Part shown: positions 60,020 to 64,000 of the stretch, in pieces
How positions within the stretch are numbered: the first letter of the stretch is position 1
Layout: every line of letters begins with the position of its first letter
From: Devosia sp. SD17-2
Lineage (GTDB): Bacteria > Pseudomonadota > Alphaproteobacteria > Rhizobiales > Devosiaceae
Direction: 5' to 3'
DNA length: 64,000 nucleotides
Assembly: GCF_029201565.1 (NCBI RefSeq)
Contig: NZ_CP104002.1
Span: 2,807,001-2,871,000 of the forward strand
Program-made: the position numbers and the translations under genes
Notes under the pieces: generated by a model
What the model saw: the letters and a program-made list of their open reading frames with translations, nothing else
Databases searched by the model: none
What the model was told of the DNA's origin: nothing

Positions 60020-61210
60020 ATGACTGAGATCATCGTTTTGGGCGCCGGCATGGTCGGCGTTTCGACCGCCTTGGCGCTGCAGGCCAAGGGCCATTCGGTG
60101 ACGCTGCTGGACCGGCGCGGGCCGGGCGAAGAAACCAGTTATGGCAATGCCGGGATGATCCAGGCTGAGGCTGTCGAGCCCTATCCACTGCCGCTCGACG
60201 TCAAGACGCTCTGGTCGATCGCCACCGGGCGCACCAATGATGTGGTCTGGCGGTTCAAGGATCTGCCCAGCTGGCTGGTGCCGCTGCTGGGCTATGCGCG
60301 CAGCTCTCTGCCGACGGGATACAAGGCCAATATCGCGCCGGTGTGGTCGAAGATGATCCTCAGCGCGACCGATGATCATGCGCCCCTGATCGCCGCATCG
60401 GGCGCCGAGGCGATCATCTCGCGGCGCGGATATCGCAAGGCGTATCGGACCGAGGAGGGCCTTGCCAAAGCCGTGGCCACGGCGGAGCGCTATCGTGCCC
60501 AGTATGGCGTTCCCTCAACGGTCATGACGGGCAGCGAGCTGTCCCAAGCCGAGCCGAACCTCAAAACCCAACTGGCCGGCGCCGTTCACTGGACGGGATC
60601 GTGGTTCTGCGAGGACCCGGGCGGCCTCGTGCGGCGCTATGCGGATCTCTTCATGGCGCGCGGCGGCTCAATGGTGCTGGGCGATGCCATGAGCCTTGAG
60701 CGCGCGGGCGCCGGGTGGAAAGTGCAATCGAATAACGGCCCGCTGACGGCCGGGCGCGTGGTCGTCTGCCTGGGACCGTGGTCACCTGCGCTGTTGGCGC
60801 GTTTCGGCCATGCCATCCCGATGGTGCTCAAGCGCGGCTACCACCGCCACTTCCAGATTGAGAACGGCCCGGACCTGCCGCTTTATGACGTCGAGACGGG
60901 GACCTTCCTGTCGCCGATGCGCCGGGGGCTGCGGGTTCTGACCGGCGCCGAACTGACCACACTCGACGGCCCGCCCAGCATGCGGCAGATGGATCGGTCG
61001 ACAGCAGCGGCCCGCGAATTGTTTGCACTGGGTGAGCCGGTGGAAGCCGATGCCTGGCGCGGCACACGGCCGTTCCTGCCCGGCATGCTGCCCATGATCG
61101 GCCCATCGGACAAGAACCCCGGCATGTGGTTCAACTTCGGCCACGGCCATCAGGGCTTTACGCTTGGGCCCACCAGCGCCCGCATCCTCGCTGCGCAAAT
61201 GGTCCGATAG
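60020..61210 (+). CDS. FAD-dependent oxidoreductase (D-amino-acid dehydrogenase, DadA-like)
   Basis: The start at 60020 gives 396 residues beginning MTEIIVLGAGMVGVSTALAL, the Rossmann FAD site. ETSYGNAGMIQAE, VVVCLGPWSPALLARFG and the C-terminal GHGHQGFTLGPTSARIL are DAO-family features typical of DadA. It likely oxidises a D-amino acid or imino acid at the inner membrane face. The ribosome site is weak. It is convergent with an EamA gene. Confidence 0.85.
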   Translation: MTEIIVLGAGMVGVSTALALQAKGHSVTLLDRRGPGEETSYGNAGMIQAEAVEPYPLPLDVKTLWSIATGRTNDVVWRFKDLPSWLVPLLGYARSSLPTGYKANIAPVWSKMILSATDDHAPLIAASGAEAIISRRGYRKAYRTEEGLAKAVATAERYRAQYGVPSTVMTGSELSQAEPNLKTQLAGAVHWTGSWFCEDPGGLVRRYADLFMARGGSMVLGDAMSLERAGAGWKVQSNNGPLTAGRVVVCLGPWSPALLARFGHAIPMVLKRGYHRHFQIENGPDLPLYDVETGTFLSPMRRGLRVLTGAELTTLDGPPSMRQMDRSTAAARELFALGEPVEADAWRGTRPFLPGMLPMIGPSDKNPGMWFNFGHGHQGFTLGPTSARILAAQMVR

Positions 61211-61217
61211 GCCGGCG

Positions 61218-62126
61218 TCAGCCCGCCTCTGCGGGCGCGACTTCAACTTTCGGCTGGCGGCGAAACAACATGTCCTTTGCCGCCACGACGGCACCAAGCG
61301 TGATCAGCACGCAGGCGATGACGATGATCATGCTGAATTCGGCATAGCCGGAAACGATCAGCAGCAAGGTCGAGAGCAGCGGCGCGAGGTAGGATGCGGC
61401 GCCGAGGATCTGGATGTCCCCCTGCTTGACGCCGATGTCCCAGACGTAAAAGGCGAGCCCCACCGGCGCGAGGCCGAGACTAACGATCGCCGCCCACTGC
61501 CAGGGCGAACTCGGCCAGACCGTCGTTTCGAGCGCCAGATGGGACAGCCATGCCAGCAGCGCCACGACGAGGCAAAAGCCGGCGATGGCTTCGCTCGGCA
61601 CCTTGGCCATGCGGCGCGAGAGAATGGAGTAGCTCGACCAGGCGTAAGCTGCGAACAGCGCGGCGGCATAGCCCAGCGCATATTGTCCATCGAGAACGAG
61701 GCCCTGCCCCCGCGTCACCACGAGACCCGCGCCGCCCAGGGCCAGAATACACCCGGCGATGTGGTTCCAGCGCAGCTTTTCGCCGGGCAGCATGGCCGAC
61801 ATCACCACGATCAGCACCGGCCAGAAATAATTGATCAGGCTGGCTTCGACCGGCGGCGCATTCTTGAGGGCAAAGAAATAGGCGAAGTGGTAGCCCGCGA
61901 GCCCAATAACCCCGACCAGCCACACCGAGAGCGGCTGGCGCATGGCCTTTATCGCGCCGGGCCGCACGACCATCAGGCAAAGACCGCCAATGCCGAAGGT
62001 AATGGCTGTCAACTGTAGCGAGGGCATGTCCCCGCTCGCCGCCGTCAGCGTCGCCAAAAGCGACCAGAGCAGCACGGCCAAAAAGCCAATAAGGGTTGCG
62101 GCGGAACGGGAAAGGGCGCGGGACAT
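61218..62126 (-). CDS. EamA-family (YddG-like) amino-acid/metabolite exporter
   Basis: The 302-residue protein has ten hydrophobic helices in two repeats: LIGFLAVLLWSLLATLTAAS and AALFAAYAWSSYSILSRRM among others, with AAPPVEASLINYFWPVL-like segments (ALKNAPPVEASLINYFWPVL) that are typical of YddG/aromatic amino-acid exporters. It may export an amino acid or the product of the DadA-like gene that converges with it. Confidence 0.85.
   Translation of the reverse strand: MSRALSRSAATLIGFLAVLLWSLLATLTAASGDMPSLQLTAITFGIGGLCLMVVRPGAIKAMRQPLSVWLVGVIGLAGYHFAYFFALKNAPPVEASLINYFWPVLIVVMSAMLPGEKLRWNHIAGCILALGGAGLVVTRGQGLVLDGQYALGYAAALFAAYAWSSYSILSRRMAKVPSEAIAGFCLVVALLAWLSHLALETTVWPSSPWQWAAIVSLGLAPVGLAFYVWDIGVKQGDIQILGAASYLAPLLSTLLLIVSGYAEFSMIIVIACVLITLGAVVAAKDMLFRRQPKVEVAPAEAG
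61221..61236. terminator. Short hairpin at the end of the EamA gene
   Basis: GCCCGC (61221-61226) and GCGGGC (61231-61236) surround CTCT within the last codons of the convergent EamA gene. It may end transcripts of the DadA-like gene. Confidence 0.35.
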
Positions 62127-62189
62127 CCCGCAGCTTTATGGGCAAAGCCTCTGGCGGGGAAGAGCGAAAGCGCCCCTCCCCGTATATCA

Positions 62190-62384
62190 TCAATATTTGG
62201 CTGTAGCGTCGCTGGCCGGAAACGTCTCGTCGACGCTCTCGTCGACTTCGTCCCACTTGCGAGGCGGCTGTTCCTGGGCCTCGCTGCCCGCATCACGAAC
62301 CTGCACGGGCGCATCCTTGGGGCCGGGCTTCTTGCCGTCCTGCATGGCCGCGGCTTCATCAGTCTTGCTTGGGGTCTTTGTCAT
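62190..62384 (-). CDS. Small acidic hypothetical protein
   Basis: GGAGG lies eight bases before the ATG at 62384, giving 64 residues that end VDETFPASDATAKY. The W-DEVDES-DETFPASD pattern recurs in small proteins of Hyphomicrobiales. It is hydrophilic, rich in Asp, Glu and Lys and probably partly disordered. Function unknown. Confidence 0.6.
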   Translation of the reverse strand: MTKTPSKTDEAAAMQDGKKPGPKDAPVQVRDAGSEAQEQPPRKWDEVDESVDETFPASDATAKY

Positions 62385-62603
62385 CTTCATCACCTCCGAC
62401 AAGCAAAACGGCGCACCGCCATCGCGGTTGCACCGTTACGCCTCTTGAAAGGATTTTCCGGGGACCAGGCCCATGGCAGTACGGCGGTTCTGCGCCGACA
62501 TGCCGGTGAACAACGCGATGCTCATGCTTGCCAAGCCGCGGGTTCTTGCTCACTAGATGGGCACCTGGAAAATTCGGACTAACTTTTCTACAAACGGGGT
62601 GAG

Positions 62604-63596
62604 ATGATGATGAAACTCGTGTTGGGCCGCCGTGGCTTCGTTTCTGTCATGGCTGCAGGCGTGGCACTGGCCATGTCGGGCACCGCCATCGCGCAGGAAG
62701 CGTTGAAGGTCGCCGCAATCTGGACCGTGCCGGTCGAGCAGCAGTGGGCAAGCCGCCTGCACAATGCGCTCGTGGCCGCCGATGCCGCTGGCACCATTGA
62801 GTATGTCTATTCCGAGAACATCTCCAACACCGACTACGAGCGCGTGATGCGCGAGTATTCCGAGCAGGGCAACAAGCTGATCATTGGCGAGGCCTTCGGT
62901 GTCGAGCAGCCCTCGCGCGCTGTCGCCGAAGAATATCCCGAAATCATGTACCTGATGGGCTCGTCGCTGCCGCCGGTGGAGCCGAACTACGCCACCTTCG
63001 ACAATTTCATCCAGGAGCCGAGCTACCTCACCGGCATGATCGCTGGCCTCAAGACCGAGACCAACCAGATCGGCATGATCGGTGGCTACGCCATTCCGGA
63101 AGTGAACCGCCTGATGAACGCCTTCATGGATGGCGCTCTTGCGGTCAATCCGGACGTAAAGTTCTCGGTGAGCTTCATCAACTCCTGGTACGATCCCCCG
63201 AAGGCCAAGGAATCCGCCTTCGCCATGATCGATGCGGGGGCCGACATTCTCTATGCCGAGCGTTTTGGCGTGTCTGACGCTGCCAAGGAGCGCGGTATCC
63301 TCGCCATCGGCAATGTGATCGACACCGCTGCTGACTATCCGGGCACCATTCTGGCGTCCGCGCTGTGGCACGGTGAGCCGATGATCAACAAGGCGATCGA
63401 AGACGTTGCGGGCGGCACGTTCACCGCGTCCGACTACGGCATCTATGCCTTCATGGGTCACGGTGGCTCGAGCCTCGTCGTCGACGAAGCCCTCGCCGGC
63501 GCAGACGCCGTTGCCGCTGCCAAGGCAAAGGAAGCCGAGATCCTGGCTGGCACGTTCACTGTCGAAATCAACGACAACGAACCCAAGTCCAACTAA
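62604..63596 (+). CDS. BMP-family (PnrA-type) ABC transporter substrate-binding protein
   Basis: Three ATGs stand in a row at 62604-62612; GGGGTG lies just upstream. The 330-residue protein has a signal peptide (GRRGFVSVMAAGVALAMSGT, cleavage after AIAQ) and BMP motifs: KVAAIWTVPVEQQWASRLHN, IGMIGGYAIPEVNRLMNAFM and INSWYDPPKAKESAFAMID. Relatives bind nucleosides, purines or simple sugars. The ATPase gene starts 180 bases later, after a terminator-like hairpin. Confidence 0.88.
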   Translation: MMMKLVLGRRGFVSVMAAGVALAMSGTAIAQEALKVAAIWTVPVEQQWASRLHNALVAADAAGTIEYVYSENISNTDYERVMREYSEQGNKLIIGEAFGVEQPSRAVAEEYPEIMYLMGSSLPPVEPNYATFDNFIQEPSYLTGMIAGLKTETNQIGMIGGYAIPEVNRLMNAFMDGALAVNPDVKFSVSFINSWYDPPKAKESAFAMIDAGADILYAERFGVSDAAKERGILAIGNVIDTAADYPGTILASALWHGEPMINKAIEDVAGGTFTASDYGIYAFMGHGGSSLVVDEALAGADAVAAAKAKEAEILAGTFTVEINDNEPKSN

Positions 63597-63607
63597 GACG
63601 GACACTC

Positions 63608-63628
63608 GGGAGCCGGACCACGGCTCCC
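63608..63628. terminator. Hairpin after BMP-type binding-protein gene
   Basis: GGGAGCCG (63608-63615) and CGGCTCCC (63621-63628) form a perfect 8-bp stem with a GACCA loop. Only a weak T content follows, so it may be an attenuator or an mRNA-stabilising hairpin. Confidence 0.6.
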
Positions 63629-63776
63629 CTCCTCATTGCTCCTTCCCGCATAGGGGAGGAGCATAATGCTGTTGGGGTGCACGCTATGACCCATGTGGTT
63701 CTGCCCCTATAACGGATTGTCTTGATAGGGTGACTGACGTCGCATCTATCTCCCTTTCGCCAAACGGAAGCGACCG

Positions 63777-64000
63777 ATGACCGACCAGCCATCATCCGCC
63801 CCCCTGCTCTCCCTTGAGCATATCACCAAACGTTTCGGCCCCTTGGTCGCCAATGACGACATCTCCCTCACCCTGCACACGGGCGAGATCCTGGCTTTGC
63901 TGGGGGAGAATGGCGCGGGCAAGACCACGCTGATGAACATCCTCTTCGGCCATTATGTGCAGGACGAGGGACAGGTGCGCGTGGCGGTTAATGGCGAGAT
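63777..64000 (+). CDS. ABC transporter ATP-binding protein (partial, continues past window)
   Basis: The gene starts at ATG 63777 and is open to the window end (about 74 residues). It has LLSLEHITKRFGPLVANDDI followed by Walker A GENGAGKTTLMNIL, as in the two-domain ATPases of BMP/PnrA and RbsA-type importers. It should be the ATPase of the nucleoside-type system whose binding protein is encoded at 62604-63596. Confidence 0.88.
   Translation, partial: MTDQPSSAPLLSLEHITKRFGPLVANDDISLTLHTGEILALLGENGAGKTTLMNILFGHYVQDEGQVRVAVNGE

Overview
The window is high-GC alphaproteobacterial DNA. Many CUT1/CUT2 sugar ABC systems, LacI/DeoR regulators, a thiosulfate-uptake locus and DUF4214 secreted proteins suggest a Hyphomicrobiales soil or aquatic bacterium, most like Devosia and relatives. 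The genus is an inference from gene content, not a measurement.

Bases 1 to about 17646 are an integrated, apparently defective prophage. It opens with the C-terminal half of a tyrosine recombinase and ends with a P4-type integrase beside a 50-base copy of the 3' half of tRNA-Arg(TCT), which marks its right attachment site. From right to left, the minus strand carries an AlpA-like regulator, small replication-type phage genes, a DUF5681 gene, tandem small paralogues, a terminator, a tail tape-measure gene and an HslV-like Ntn-hydrolase. No large terminase, portal or capsid gene is visible. The plus strand of the left third holds accessory genes: a second proteasome-like protein with a small overlapping partner, an HTH regulator with a HEPN-like partner, and several exported or lipoprotein genes.

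Bases 17.7-29.9 kb hold a DUF4214 protein, then a thiosulfate-uptake cluster (periplasmic rhodanese, YeeE/TsuA-like transporter, a Pro/Cys-repeat protein, a His-rich DUF6969-like protein), a TetR/DUF1772 pair, and a LysR-controlled SsuC/SsuB-like ABC pair joined to DUF1800 and DUF1501 genes but without a binding protein.

Bases 29.9-40.3 kb form a sugar locus: GH127 beta-L-arabinofuranosidase, a complete CUT1 transporter, a LacI regulator, a TIM-barrel isomerase, a Gfo/Idh/MocA dehydrogenase and a second LacI gene with clear operators. Bases 40.4-47.3 kb contain a nitrilase-family amidase, coaBC, two small envelope genes and a YehZYXW/OpuC-type osmoprotectant transporter. A large repeat protein (DUF4214, Calx-beta, beta-propeller-like repeats) follows.

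Bases 49.4-59.5 kb form a DeoR-centred sugar regulon on both strands: a tagatose/ribulose 3-epimerase-like enzyme, a CUT2 transporter and an FGGY kinase on the minus strand; a class II aldolase, a second FGGY kinase and a HAD phosphatase on the plus strand. The gene set suggests import, epimerisation, phosphorylation and aldol cleavage of a sugar that cannot be named from sequence alone. The window ends with a DadA-like oxidoreductase, an EamA exporter and the start of a BMP-type nucleoside ABC system.
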